This document shows, piece after piece, positions 8,794 through 17,345 of a DNA stretch of 64,000 bases. The translations under genes were made by a program, and so were the position numbers. Position 1 is the stretch's first letter. The number at the start of each line of letters is the position of its first letter. The notes below the pieces were generated by a model. That model made no database searches. It had not been told where the DNA came from and was given only the letters and a program-made list of their open reading frames with translations. Source of the stretch: CAZSLO01 sp964608025 (GTDB taxonomy: Bacteria; Chloroflexota; Dehalococcoidia; Lucifugimonadales; CAJWER01); contig CAZSLO010000019.1 of NCBI GenBank assembly GCA_964608025.1, positions 1 through 64,000 of the forward strand, in the 5' to 3' direction.

Positions 8794-9789
8794 ATGACCG
8801 TTCTTGCGATAGTATCCGACAATCCTGGCGTAGGTAAGACTGCGCTGTGTGCTGTACTGGCTCGTTATGTTGAGGATATTGGTAAGAAGGCTGTTGTATA
8901 CAAACCTATTGTTCCAAATCAAGATAGTGATGTTGCTATATATCAAAATCTACTTGGACAGGATTTGAATGGTGTAAAGACGGTAGATGGAAGCCCTGTA
9001 CAGTCTTTATCGGAGATACAAACTTCGGCAATTAAGCTTGAAAATGAAAATGATCTGTTAATCGTTGAGATCTCGTCTTCTATAAACGATGAAGATTCAA
9101 AAACTCTTGTGGAAACCCTGGCTGCAAAGGTTATATCGGTAATCGGGTATCGTTCTGACCTTAAGCCTTCAGAACTTGTCGCTACGGGGGATATATATAG
9201 TGACAAGTTGGTAGGGTTACTGGTCAATGGTAGAACAAGATACAAAGATTACCAGACCCAAACTGAATTAATATCTGAAACTAACAAGGCCGGGATCTGT
9301 TCTCTAGGGGTAATCCCAGAGGACTCAAGGTTACTCAGCGTGACCGTGGCTGACATAATTGAGCAATTGAACGGACGAATCATTACTGAAATTGAAGAGA
9401 CTGACAGGCTAGTCGAAAGATTTCTTGTTGGTGGTATGGGGTTGGACTCAGGGGTCGATTATTTTGGACTTCTTGATAGTAAGGCTGTGATAGTAAGAGG
9501 GGATAGGCCCGATATCCAGATGGCTGCGCTACAAACACCTACAGACTGTCTCATATTGACCAAGGGTATAGAACCAATAGAGTATGTACTTTATGAAGCT
9601 GAGGAACAGGGAGTCCCTATTGTAATGGTAGATCCTGATACCATGCCTACAATGGAGTTACTTTCGACTATTCAAGATCGCGCCATATTCAACCATCCTG
9701 ATAAATTGATGCGGTTTGGTGAGTTATTAAGAGAACATGTAGACATTGGTGTAATAATGTCATCAGTGGGTCTAGATACACCAGGGTAG
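8794..9789 (+). CDS. P-loop ATPase with DRTGG domain (phosphotransacetylase N-terminal-like, BioD-like)
   Basis: A 331-residue protein. The N-terminal half is a dethiobiotin-synthetase-like P-loop domain with Walker A in DNPGVGKTA (about residues 9-17). The C-terminal half, about 205-325, is a DRTGG domain (VRGDRPDIQMAALQ, then LILTKGIEP). These two domains normally form the N-terminal regulatory part of long phosphotransacetylases; here the catalytic PTA domain is missing, so acetyl transfer is not expected. Standalone versions are known in archaea and bacteria and may sense nucleotides or CBS-type ligands. ATG start with a purine-rich upstream stretch. It converges on the aspartate dehydrogenase gene, with 11 bases between them. 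Confidence 0.82.
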   Translation: MTVLAIVSDNPGVGKTALCAVLARYVEDIGKKAVVYKPIVPNQDSDVAIYQNLLGQDLNGVKTVDGSPVQSLSEIQTSAIKLENENDLLIVEISSSINDEDSKTLVETLAAKVISVIGYRSDLKPSELVATGDIYSDKLVGLLVNGRTRYKDYQTQTELISETNKAGICSLGVIPEDSRLLSVTVADIIEQLNGRIITEIEETDRLVERFLVGGMGLDSGVDYFGLLDSKAVIVRGDRPDIQMAALQTPTDCLILTKGIEPIEYVLYEAEEQGVPIVMVDPDTMPTMELLSTIQDRAIFNHPDKLMRFGELLREHVDIGVIMSSVGLDTPG

Positions 9790-9800
9790 AACCGAATCTG

Positions 9801-10619
9801 TCAGGTACCGATTTTTATTCCCGGCGAACACGAGGCACGTAGTGCCTCGATTGCAGAAATGATCGCCAGAAAGCTCGTTTTTGGATTACGTTCGTGGGGA
9901 TATAATTCCATTCTGAATTTAAGAGTGCCGAAGTCCCCTTTAGCTTCAACTTCGTGAACATTAATTTTCGAATTAGGGTCTGCGATAACCTTCACTTTTG
10001 TATCCTGGGCTCCTAGTCCAGCAAGGCTGAGAGTAGCTGCTACATTTACGTTTGCTGGGAATAGTTTCACAGCGTCAATTGCCGATCCATCAAAGATTGT
10101 TGTGGCTTTCGATATATGTTGGGTTTCCCAATCCACAAATCCTGGGGCACCCTTGAGACCTCGAGGGGGTTTTGTGGTAGTCAAAGTAACTTGTTCGAGT
10201 CTGCCTTTAGTGGCGGTTATGGCATCTATGCCACCCAAAGCTCCAGATGGTATGATTACCCGCCTGTCTTGACGAACCGCTAGTTCTGTCAGTCTTAGTG
10301 CTAAATCGGGATCTGTAAGTGCACCAGAACTCATTATTAGGAGATCTTTGCCGGAGAGTAGCACCGACTCAGCGTATGCCCTTGCGGCATCTGGTGATGC
10401 ACATTCGACAACTATCTCTAGTTTCTTAGTTGCTAGGAATTCGTCTATAGAGTCGCTTCCGTGCACCTCGTCACCAATATTCTTTGCCAGATCGGCCGCC
10501 ACACCTTCAATCTGGTCGAAAAGGGCAACAAGGGATGTGTCCCCAGCCTCGCCGGATTGGATCGCACGAGATAGTTCCCTGCCAATCGCCCCGCAGCCAA
10601 TTAGTCCAACACCAATCAT
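9801..10619 (-). CDS. nadX: L-aspartate dehydrogenase
   Basis: A 272-residue NAD(P)-dependent enzyme that oxidises L-aspartate to iminoaspartate, which can feed NAD synthesis. The Rossmann motif is GVGLIGCGAIGREL at the N terminus. Family features include SSGALTDPD, the GALGGIDAI segment and the substrate-side TKPPRGLKGAP. The frame extends back to 10679, but that stretch holds a TTGACA-N17-TACACT promoter, and the ATG at 10619 has a GGAGGG ribosome site, so I start there. No nadA or nadC lies nearby, so a role in NAD synthesis rather than aspartate catabolism is inferred from the family. Confidence 0.88.
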   Translation of the reverse strand: MIGVGLIGCGAIGRELSRAIQSGEAGDTSLVALFDQIEGVAADLAKNIGDEVHGSDSIDEFLATKKLEIVVECASPDAARAYAESVLLSGKDLLIMSSGALTDPDLALRLTELAVRQDRRVIIPSGALGGIDAITATKGRLEQVTLTTTKPPRGLKGAPGFVDWETQHISKATTIFDGSAIDAVKLFPANVNVAATLSLAGLGAQDTKVKVIADPNSKINVHEVEAKGDFGTLKFRMELYPHERNPKTSFLAIISAIEALRASCSPGIKIGT

Positions 10620-10646
10620 TAGTAAGTTCCCTCCCTGTACGGGCCG

Positions 10647-10675
10647 AGTGTAGCTAGCAGGATCACGGGTGTCAA
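10647..10675 (-). promoter_or_regulatory. Sigma70 promoter of nadX
   Basis: Read on the minus strand, -35 TTGACA (10675-10670) and -10 TACACT (10652-10647) are separated by exactly 17 bases. Transcription would start near 10640, giving a leader of about 20 bases that includes GGAGGG before the ATG at 10619. Confidence 0.75.
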
Positions 10676-10729
10676 TCAAGAATAATGGGTTACGATGTGA
10701 TCATATCCTTCTATGATGCTCGCCGCACT

Positions 10730-10738
10730 TGCTATAAT
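10730..10738 (+). promoter_or_regulatory. Extended -10 promoter of speD-speE
   Basis: TGCTATAAT combines a TGn extension with a perfect -10 box (10733-10738), about 45 bases before the speD start. The -35 region is poor. It diverges from the nadX promoter 55 bases away. Confidence 0.6.
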
Positions 10739-10783
10739 CGTTTTTCATTCTAACTAACATTAATAGCGGGACAGAGGTAACCA

Positions 10784-11155
10784 TTGGAAGTCTTAGGGAG
10801 ACATTTGCTTCTTGAGTTGGGGCAGTGTGATCCGGATCTACTCGATAACGTAGAATTCATCGAGGACTCGATGGTCGGAGCTGCCCGGGAATCCGGCGCG
10901 ACAATTATTGGGCAGTCTTTTCATAAATTCACTCCCAGAGGGGTGACGGGTATAGTGGCGATTGCTGAATCCCATCTTTGTATCCATACATGGCCTGAAC
11001 ATACTTATGCTGCGGTTGACATTTTCACTTGCGGAGAGGTCTTTGCACCGGATAAGGCAGCTGAGTTAATCATCAGAGATCTTCACTGTCTTGATCCGAA
11101 GTCAACAGAAGTAAAACGTGGCATTGTTAGTTCAAATTCGGCAGCAACAGTTTGA
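10784..11155 (+). CDS. speD: S-adenosylmethionine decarboxylase proenzyme (prokaryotic class)
   Basis: A 123-residue proenzyme that makes decarboxylated AdoMet, the aminopropyl donor for polyamines. The self-cleavage site is visible as Glu62-Ser63 in AESHLCIHTWPE; Ser63 becomes the pyruvoyl cofactor, and His68 and Cys82 lie in conserved catalytic positions (HTWPE; VDIFTCG). The start codon is TTG with GAGGT just upstream, which fixes the length at the usual size. The stop overlaps the speE start codon by one base (TGATG), so the two genes form one translationally coupled polyamine operon. Confidence 0.95.
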   Translation: MEVLGRHLLLELGQCDPDLLDNVEFIEDSMVGAARESGATIIGQSFHKFTPRGVTGIVAIAESHLCIHTWPEHTYAAVDIFTCGEVFAPDKAAELIIRDLHCLDPKSTEVKRGIVSSNSAATV

Positions 11156-12087
11156 TGACCGGTATAGTAGATACTCATCTATCTGGTGAATGGCATTGGG
11201 AGCATATAACTCCTGATTTGCTCCAGGCAGAACGGGTTAAAAACGTTATATATTCCAGCCAAACGGATTACCAATCGGTAATCATTCAGGATACGGTCTG
11301 CTTCGGAAGATCCTTGGTGCTGGATGACAAAACACAGTCCACGGAAGTAGACGAGTTTGTATATCACGAGTCCCTGGTTCAACCATCTATGTTGGTTCAC
11401 CCTGGACCAAGAAAGGTTTTTGTTGCAGGGGGTGGGGAAGGCGCGACTATACGTGAAGTTTTGCGACATAGATCGGTCGAGAGAGTTGTCATGGTTGATA
11501 TCGATAAAGAAGTTGTGGATGTTTGCCGTAAGTACTTAGGAGTATTTCACCAGGGTTCATTTGAAGATCCACGCCTGGATTTGTATCATTGCGATGCCGT
11601 TGAGTTTCTTGAACAAACGGACGAGAAATTTGACCTGGTTATCATTGATGTTCCTGACCCTCTGGAGGGTGGTCCAGCTTACTTATTGTATACACGCGAA
11701 TTTTATGAAATTGTGAAAAATAGACTTGCTCCCGGAGCTTTGTTAGTAACACAATCGGGTTCTACCGGACCAGCATTCTATGAACAATGTTTCTCTGCTG
11801 TAGCAAACACCTTAGGGACAATATTTCCGAAAATATTCCCATATGAAGTGTTTGTCCCGTCATTTGGGGCTACGTGGGGATTTTTGGTAGGTTCATTGGG
11901 TCCAGACCCTACCTGCATGACTATTGAAGCCGTTGATACTGCCTTGAATTTAAGAACTGAGGGTGAGTTGAGGCACTATGATGGTGAGACTCATATTGGT
12001 ATGTTTTCCCTGCCGAAATATCTTAGGAATGCCATTAAGGCGGAACTGCGGATTATCAGCAAATCCAAGCCTCTATTCGTAACTTAG
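11155..12087 (+). CDS. speE: Aminopropyltransferase (spermidine synthase family; GGGEG type)
   Basis: A 310-residue enzyme that transfers an aminopropyl group from decarboxylated AdoMet to a polyamine acceptor. The nucleotide motif is GGGEGATIRE at residues 92-101, followed by MVDID and the catalytic region IIDVPDP and LLYTREFYE. GGGEG with this downstream region resembles the Thermus agmatine/triamine aminopropyltransferases and plant thermospermine synthases more than E. coli spermidine synthase, which has GGGDG. The acceptor may therefore be agmatine or a longer polyamine. I use the ATG at 11155, which shares its A with the speD stop; an in-frame TTG at 11152 is the alternative. Confidence 0.92.
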   Translation: MTGIVDTHLSGEWHWEHITPDLLQAERVKNVIYSSQTDYQSVIIQDTVCFGRSLVLDDKTQSTEVDEFVYHESLVQPSMLVHPGPRKVFVAGGGEGATIREVLRHRSVERVVMVDIDKEVVDVCRKYLGVFHQGSFEDPRLDLYHCDAVEFLEQTDEKFDLVIIDVPDPLEGGPAYLLYTREFYEIVKNRLAPGALLVTQSGSTGPAFYEQCFSAVANTLGTIFPKIFPYEVFVPSFGATWGFLVGSLGPDPTCMTIEAVDTALNLRTEGELRHYDGETHIGMFSLPKYLRNAIKAELRIISKSKPLFVT

Positions 12088-12101
12088 CGCAACTATTGTT
12101 G

Positions 12102-12125
12102 GGAAATTTTGCCTGCCAAATTTCC
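12102..12125 (+). terminator. Hairpin after speE, candidate terminator
   Basis: GGAAATTT (12102-12109) pairs perfectly with AAATTTCC (12118-12125) around an 8-base loop, and is followed by TTTCATTTCC. The stem is AT-rich and the T tract is interrupted, so termination is plausible but weak. The rest of 12088-12319 shows no gene. Confidence 0.35.
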
Positions 12126-12319
12126 TTTCATTTCCATATCGCTTTGTAGCCAATCTGGTTGATGGATATAAGATATTGCAATTATTACTATGTCAGCTTC
12201 ACAAACTGGGGCCGGCACTAGCTCAAAACGGCTGAATATAGCTAATATTTCTATGCGGTATCGACCGGAGAGTAAACTGGGCTTTCCAAAGTGAACAAGG
12301 TGAAATGGAGGCGATAAAG

Positions 12320-13237
12320 ATGCAATTAGGTCTGCTAGGTCTTGGACGTATGGGTGGAAATATGGGAAAACGATTGATTAATGGCGGCCATCATTTAGTA
12401 GTCTATGATTCCAATGTTGAAAGTATTGATGCACTGAAAAACGAGGGTGCATCTACGGCATCATCTCTTGTTGATCTACTGGGTCAACTCGATCGGCCTA
12501 GAGCTGTCTGGTCAATGGTTCCGTCAGGAATACCTACGGAGAACACGATCAAATTACTTTCTAACGAGATGGAAACGGGAGATATAGTTATAGATGGAGG
12601 TAACTCGTATTACAAGGACAGCAAGTCTCGTTCAGAGATGTTGGCCAAGAAGGGTATCTACTTTCTTGATGTTGGTACAAGCGGAGGAATATGGGGTCTT
12701 AACAACGGATATAGCTTAACAGTAGGAGGAGATAAAAATGCCTTCAATCGTTTGGAGCCTATATTCCAGACTCTTGCACTGGGTCCGGAACAAGGCTATG
12801 GCTATGTGGGGCCATCGGGAGCAGGCCACTTTGTAAAGATGGTTCACAACGGGATCGAATACGGTCTTATGCAGGCGTACGCAGAAGGGTTTGAATTGAT
12901 GTCTTCCAAGAGTGAATTCTGCCTAGACTTGTCCCAGATAACAGATATCTGGCGACATGGTAGTGTAGTACGATCTTGGTTATTGGATCTGACAGCCAAG
13001 GCATTGGAGGAAGACCCTGAGCTGGATGGATTCGAGGCATTTGTGGAAGATTCTGGTGAAGGCCGATGGACACTTCAAGAGGCCATTGAACTTGCAGTTC
13101 CAATACCAGTTATCGCATTGTCGCTTCAGGCAAGATTCAGGTCTCGTCAGTCTAGACCTTTTGGGCCACGATTACTTTCAGCGATGAGAAATCGGTTTGG
13201 TGGACACTCGGTCAAGAGGAGAGATCAATCTGACTAA
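12320..13237 (+). CDS. gnd: 6-phosphogluconate dehydrogenase, decarboxylating (short GndA/YqeC type)
   Basis: A 305-residue oxidoreductase that converts 6-phosphogluconate to ribulose 5-phosphate. It has the N-terminal dinucleotide fold LGLLGLGRMGGNMG, the substrate loop SGGIWGLNNGYSLTVGG, and the catalytic-helix region GAGHFVKMVHNGIEYG with its Lys and His-Asn. The length matches the short NAD-type enzymes rather than the 470-residue form. The ATG at 12320 is preferred because GGAGG lies eight bases upstream; an ATG at 12305 sits before that site. No zwf or pgl gene is adjacent. Confidence 0.92.
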   Translation: MQLGLLGLGRMGGNMGKRLINGGHHLVVYDSNVESIDALKNEGASTASSLVDLLGQLDRPRAVWSMVPSGIPTENTIKLLSNEMETGDIVIDGGNSYYKDSKSRSEMLAKKGIYFLDVGTSGGIWGLNNGYSLTVGGDKNAFNRLEPIFQTLALGPEQGYGYVGPSGAGHFVKMVHNGIEYGLMQAYAEGFELMSSKSEFCLDLSQITDIWRHGSVVRSWLLDLTAKALEEDPELDGFEAFVEDSGEGRWTLQEAIELAVPIPVIALSLQARFRSRQSRPFGPRLLSAMRNRFGGHSVKRRDQSD

Positions 13238-13281
13238 GCTTATCAGAAGGTAGTTCTACTTTTCTGGTAGGATCCTAGTCA

Positions 13282-13311
13282 AAATTTGGTTGCGAATTTG
13301 CAACTAAATTT
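13282..13311. terminator. Bidirectional hairpin between convergent genes
   Basis: AAATTTGGTTGC (13282-13293) pairs with GCAACTAAATTT (13300-13311) with one G-T wobble around a 6-base loop. It lies between the gnd stop and the end of the converging GNAT-kinase gene. The flanking T tracts are short, so this is a likely but modest terminator for both strands. Confidence 0.45.
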
Positions 13312-13341
13312 ACTATTTGCCGAGCTTTTGACCCTCGGTGC

Positions 13342-14628
13342 TTAACTAATATCTATACCGATCTTAGGCTTACTGGGATTTATGACCCCATTAGAGGTTT
13401 TCAGTACTGCTGCTGCGATCATTTGTGCAGCTTCATTTATGGTATTTCTATCTAGATTTATGGTTAAGTCGAAAGTATTTTTCTCCTCGGACAGGCCACC
13501 CCAAAGATGTTTGTAGATTGCCGAAGTTCTCTTATCCAAATTATTGATCAATTCAGACGCTTCTGCTTGGGACAAATTGCTGTCTACGGCAACTTGGGCG
13601 GCACGATTTTCTAATGACCGTGATATGAAAACGTTGATCTGAATAGTTCCAGCCATAGTGAAATTGTGTGAGCCGTGACCATGAATCACTACATTGCCGT
13701 TTCGGAATTGGTTGTTCATGAATCCCGTGAGAGCTTCTATATAGAGGTGTTTGCTCAACTCTGGTTTGAATGGTTGAGCTGATGAGTTTAAATCTAGCCA
13801 TTGTGGGACATTTGTATCAATGGAGTGTCTTGTAATTTCCACCGGTGAGATAAAATTGGACAGTAGTCTTTCCCATCGTGAACCAAAGCTATTCTCAAAT
13901 CTCTCGATCTCACTCTCGGTACACTGGAGTCTTTGGCTCAATCCTTGCTTAATCTCTGAGTCGGCCAGGCGGATCCCTAGTAACCGAGATGTCTGGGTCG
14001 CTATCTCTTTAGATGAGCTACCAGTGAGTCCTGTGATTGTCACAATCGGGTAAGGTTCAAATTTTGAACCCCCGTGGTGCTGTCGATTTTCGTATATTGT
14101 CTTATCGGTAGTTAAAATATATGCATTCAGTATGCTTCCATCAGCACGGGTACAAAGTTCACGCTTACTTGATCGCATGAAGCCCAACTTCTCAAATAAT
14201 CCCAGCGCTGGCTGATTGTCTTCTGGAATATTTACCCAAGTTCTATCAAGATCAAGTGTTGTGAAAATTTGGTCCATTAGAACAAGAGATGCTGCTGTCC
14301 CATACCCATGATGCCATAGGTCTTTCCGTCCTATCAGAATGGCCAATTCTGCACCAGAATCATTGTCTAAAATAATCTGGGATTCACCGATATGATCTCC
14401 CTCATCATTGTAGAGTGAGAAAATCATGCGGTTGGGATTGTCGAAGACCTGGTGCCATTCAGAGTCCCCGGACTCAAGCATATGCTTTGGGTCATAGCCA
14501 CGATGGATTGGTTCACCACAACCATAATGTCCGAACCAGCTGGACGATATTTGGCTGTCTTCAAGCCATTTGCCGACCCTATCGACATCGGCTCTTGAAA
14601 CGGATCTTATTTGCGTATTGGGTAACAA
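13342..14628 (-). CDS. Fusion: GNAT acetyltransferase + cytidylate-kinase-like domain
   Basis: A 428-residue protein with two unrelated domains. Residues about 5-175 form a GNAT N-acetyltransferase with the acetyl-CoA loop GRKDLWHHGYGTAA (100-113) and the C-terminal IPEDNQPALGLFEKLGF motif. Residues about 194-428 resemble the cytidylate-kinase-like family, with a variant phosphate loop ITGLTGSSSKEIA (198-210), GHGSHNFT, and the LSQAEASELINNLDKRTSAI segment typical of that family. Those proteins use a GSGGREIA-like loop rather than a classic Walker A, so the kinase half may still bind nucleotide. Start is TTG without a strong ribosome site. Function is unknown; protein modification coupled to nucleotide sensing is a guess. 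Confidence 0.78.
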   Translation of the reverse strand: MLPNTQIRSVSRADVDRVGKWLEDSQISSSWFGHYGCGEPIHRGYDPKHMLESGDSEWHQVFDNPNRMIFSLYNDEGDHIGESQIILDNDSGAELAILIGRKDLWHHGYGTAASLVLMDQIFTTLDLDRTWVNIPEDNQPALGLFEKLGFMRSSKRELCTRADGSILNAYILTTDKTIYENRQHHGGSKFEPYPIVTITGLTGSSSKEIATQTSRLLGIRLADSEIKQGLSQRLQCTESEIERFENSFGSRWERLLSNFISPVEITRHSIDTNVPQWLDLNSSAQPFKPELSKHLYIEALTGFMNNQFRNGNVVIHGHGSHNFTMAGTIQINVFISRSLENRAAQVAVDSNLSQAEASELINNLDKRTSAIYKHLWGGLSEEKNTFDLTINLDRNTINEAAQMIAAAVLKTSNGVINPSKPKIGIDIS

Positions 14629-15241
14629 ATTATTTATTCCGGGTATGGGTGGATCAGGTTGTAATGTAAATAGAGAAGTGACAAAGGATAACTATAGATC
14701 GTTGTTAACGTTTTTGTCAAAATGGCCTAATTTAATTCTGTAATTCGTAAAATCTTGACGAAAAAAAGCGGTAATTAGAAATCATGAATTCTAATGCGGG
14801 AATAATTTTTCACAGGACACATCAGGGTTAATAATCGGTACGAATATTGGGAACCAGTCCATAGACTGTCTCGTTGATATGAAAATTTACGGGGATTACC
14901 GTTTGCCCAATTTGATTAAAACTGTTCTAAAATCGGGTACTGCAGAGGGGCATATCTGATGAAGAAAAATACATGTAATTGGATTACGTAATTTCTGCGA
15001 GAATGACTTTTACTCACAGATTCTCATTCAAAAGAAGTCATAAAAACAGTCACGGTATTTTCCTTTAAGGACACTTACGAGGAATGTAAACAGAATAACC
15101 GGTGGCTATTTTGGATACCGATTTGAGGTTATGTTCTTGGTGGGTGCTGAAATCTATAAACCTATTCGGTCAAAAATAATTATTTTCAAGGCTTGCATGC
15201 CACGGATAGCAAGTGAAACTTAGATAATCCGCTATGCTGCG
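14629..15241. other. Long non-coding AT-rich region
   Basis: About 0.6 kb without a credible gene on either strand and with frequent stops. It contains interlocked short inverted repeats near 14999-15041 (GAGAAT/ATTCTC and ATGACTT/AAGTCAT). No tRNA-like, T-box-like or riboswitch-like core was recognised. It ends at the strong promoter of the amidohydrolase gene. Confidence 0.5.
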
Positions 15242-15271
15242 TTGACACTGTCGGAAGGCGTTCGATAGAAT
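15242..15271 (+). promoter_or_regulatory. Sigma70 promoter of the amidohydrolase gene
   Basis: A perfect -35 TTGACA (15242-15247) and a near-perfect -10 TAGAAT (15266-15271) are 18 bases apart. The predicted transcript starts near 15278, about 29 bases before the ATG at 15307, and carries GGAGG just upstream of it. Confidence 0.75.
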
Positions 15272-15306
15272 CGGCCTCCATCTGGTTCTGCAACTGTGGA
15301 GGTAAT

Positions 15307-16047
15307 ATGCCTGTCATAGACGCACATACGCACTTAGGTGCCTGTAGGGTATTCGACTTGGACAGTTCTGAAGATAGCCTAACTGTGAGTATGGACGAAC
15401 ACGGTATCGATATAAGCTTGGTGCAACCTTATCCGGGAGCGCCACGGTCTAGCGAGGTTCATGACCGGATTTTTGACCTTACTAACGAATATCCTGGGAG
15501 ATTCTTTGGGATAGCCAGCATTAATCCTCACCAAGATCAAGCTGATTATTTCAACGAACTGGAACGATGTGTGAAAAAACTTGGTTTTGTTGGTGTAAAA
15601 CTACATACAATTGGACATGCTGTTAATCCTGCAGGTGCGGATGGCACATTGGTTTTTGAATCTGCTTCTCAGCTTGGAATTCCGGTAATGGTACATACTG
15701 GTCCGGGAATACCTTTCGCCGCTCCTTCATCGTTACAGCCCCAGCTTGATAAGTTCCCCAATGTGAAAGTCATAATGGCCCATGCTGGCCATGGTATCTT
15801 TAGCGGAGAGGCTGTAGCAATGGGATTGTCCTATCCACAAGTTTATATGGAGCCTTCCTGGTGTGCGTTTTACAACGTGGGAGGAATGGTGGAAGCTCTA
15901 GGCGCCAATCGTGTCATGTTTGGGTCGGATTTACCTCCGAATATACCTATACAGGTTGCCACCTTCAAAGCCCTTGGACTATCTGATGAAGATGAGGATA
16001 TGGTTATGGGCGGAGCTGCGAAAGAAGCATTCCAACTAGACATTTAG
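15307..16047 (+). CDS. Amidohydrolase-2 family metal-dependent hydrolase (TIM barrel)
   Basis: A 246-residue amidohydrolase-2 protein. The metal-binding HxH is at His7 and His9 (DAHTHLG), with later conserved histidines in MVHTGPG and MAHAGHG, and the C-terminal Asp in FGSDLPPN. Members decarboxylate or hydrolyse small aromatic or lactone substrates; the substrate here is unknown. ATG start with TGGAGG seven bases upstream. It is followed 86 bases later by a small monooxygenase-like gene on the same strand, and the two may act on the same compound. Confidence 0.88.
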   Translation: MPVIDAHTHLGACRVFDLDSSEDSLTVSMDEHGIDISLVQPYPGAPRSSEVHDRIFDLTNEYPGRFFGIASINPHQDQADYFNELERCVKKLGFVGVKLHTIGHAVNPAGADGTLVFESASQLGIPVMVHTGPGIPFAAPSSLQPQLDKFPNVKVIMAHAGHGIFSGEAVAMGLSYPQVYMEPSWCAFYNVGGMVEALGANRVMFGSDLPPNIPIQVATFKALGLSDEDEDMVMGGAAKEAFQLDI

Positions 16048-16133
16048 GATGCTTTTTTGGTTGAGTGAAAGACCTTCTCTCCTATATACAAGGTCCTTAA
16101 CAACAGAATCACAATCTGAACAGGTGAAATAAT

Positions 16134-16466
16134 ATGATATCACTACATGTTTATTTGACTCCGAAATCAGGACAGGAGATCGATCTGGATATGGCAGTTC
16201 GGGAGGGTTGGCTTCCTACAATGGCGGAGCAGCCGGGTTTCATTGGCGCAGCCGTAGTCAAGCCATTTCCAGATGAGGAGTTGGATGCTTTAGGAGCATC
16301 CAAGCCTGATACTAGTATCGAGGCCGTAAGTTTTTGGAAGTCTGAGCAAGAACGTCTGGAATGGGTCGCACGCCCTATTCACGATGAAGTATTTGATAGG
16401 GTGATGGAAGCTTCGCAGCACGTGTCTTATACATTGCAGACGGTCGAGCAAAGCTGGCAAATTTAA
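16134..16466 (+). CDS. Small antibiotic-biosynthesis-monooxygenase-like (dimeric alpha-beta barrel) protein
   Basis: A 110-residue protein with the layout of the ferredoxin-like dimeric alpha/beta-barrel family: an N-terminal strand (MISLHVYLTPKSG), a helix ending at MAEQPGFIGAAVVKP, and a later VSFWKSEQERLEWV segment in which SFW precedes a helix, as in ABM proteins. Such proteins are cofactor-free monooxygenases or simple binding proteins. ATG start with AGGTG seven bases upstream. It lies downstream of the amidohydrolase and converges with the SDR gene, 14 bases away. The enzymatic role is inferred from fold only. Confidence 0.65.
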   Translation: MISLHVYLTPKSGQEIDLDMAVREGWLPTMAEQPGFIGAAVVKPFPDEELDALGASKPDTSIEAVSFWKSEQERLEWVARPIHDEVFDRVMEASQHVSYTLQTVEQSWQI

Positions 16467-16480
16467 TGCTCAGTGAAGCT

Positions 16481-17299
16481 TTATCGCATGTTCAAACCAC
16501 CTGAAACGGTGATTGTTTCTCCAGTTATGTAAGAGCCATCAGGACCTGCAAGAAATGCCACAACGCCTGCCACGTCCTCAGGAACAGAGATTCTTCCAAG
16601 AGGTATGCCTGCTGCCCGCAGTCGTAGCCATTCTCCTTGGGGCAGGTTTTCCATTGCCACGCCTATTTCATTATCCAGAGTGGTATTGAAAGCAGTTTTT
16701 ACTATTCCAGGTGCCACTGCATTAACAGTTATGCCAAACTCAGCGAGTTTGACAGCCGCAGACTTGGTAAGGTTCATAACGGCTGCTTTACTTGCAGCGT
16801 AAGGTGGAGATAATGTCAGCCCGGGATCTATACCGGCCACGGATGCCAGATTGATAATTGTGCCACTACCCTGTTGTACCATCTGTATTGCGGCGGATTG
16901 CATGTGGAAAAATAAGCCTTTTAGGTTTAAGTCAATTGTCCAGTCCCATGTTTCTTCCGTAACCTCAAGAAATGGCTGGGCTTTAATACCTCCTGCATTA
17001 TTTACCATAATGTCCAGCCCGCCGTATTTCTTAGAGACTCTTGAGATTAGATTAGACGCGTCAGAGGGAAGTCTTGCATCATATATCCCTGTTTCGATAT
17101 CAAATCCGCTTTTGGTTCCTTCTTGCTCAAGATTCTGTAATAGATCAGGTCGTAGGTCGGTACAAAATACAGAGGCTCCGGTTGAAGCGAGCCGTAGAGC
17201 GATCGCGCGCCCATTTCCTTGGCCGGCGCCGGTAACCACTGCAACCTTACCCTTTAATGCTTTAATCAATTCATCCCTAGGTTCTTGATTAGAATTCAT
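16481..17299 (-). CDS. Short-chain dehydrogenase/reductase (SDR)
   Basis: A 272-residue classical SDR. The cofactor motif is VVTGAGQGNGRAIA (TGxxxGxG), followed by NNAGG, and the catalytic Ser, Tyr and Lys fall in NLASVAG and YAASKAAV. The C terminus has the family's GETITVSGGLNMR ending. An acidic residue after the second strand (CTDLRPD) suggests NAD preference. Substrate unknown; such enzymes oxidise or reduce hydroxy or keto groups. It lies convergent to the monooxygenase-like gene and is preceded by the BNR lipoprotein gene on the same strand. Confidence 0.92.
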   Translation of the reverse strand: MNSNQEPRDELIKALKGKVAVVTGAGQGNGRAIALRLASTGASVFCTDLRPDLLQNLEQEGTKSGFDIETGIYDARLPSDASNLISRVSKKYGGLDIMVNNAGGIKAQPFLEVTEETWDWTIDLNLKGLFFHMQSAAIQMVQQGSGTIINLASVAGIDPGLTLSPPYAASKAAVMNLTKSAAVKLAEFGITVNAVAPGIVKTAFNTTLDNEIGVAMENLPQGEWLRLRAAGIPLGRISVPEDVAGVVAFLAGPDGSYITGETITVSGGLNMR

Positions 17300-17345
17300 A
17301 GGTGATTAATAGAAATTGGAGGAATTTTGAGTCGGGATCATGGAT

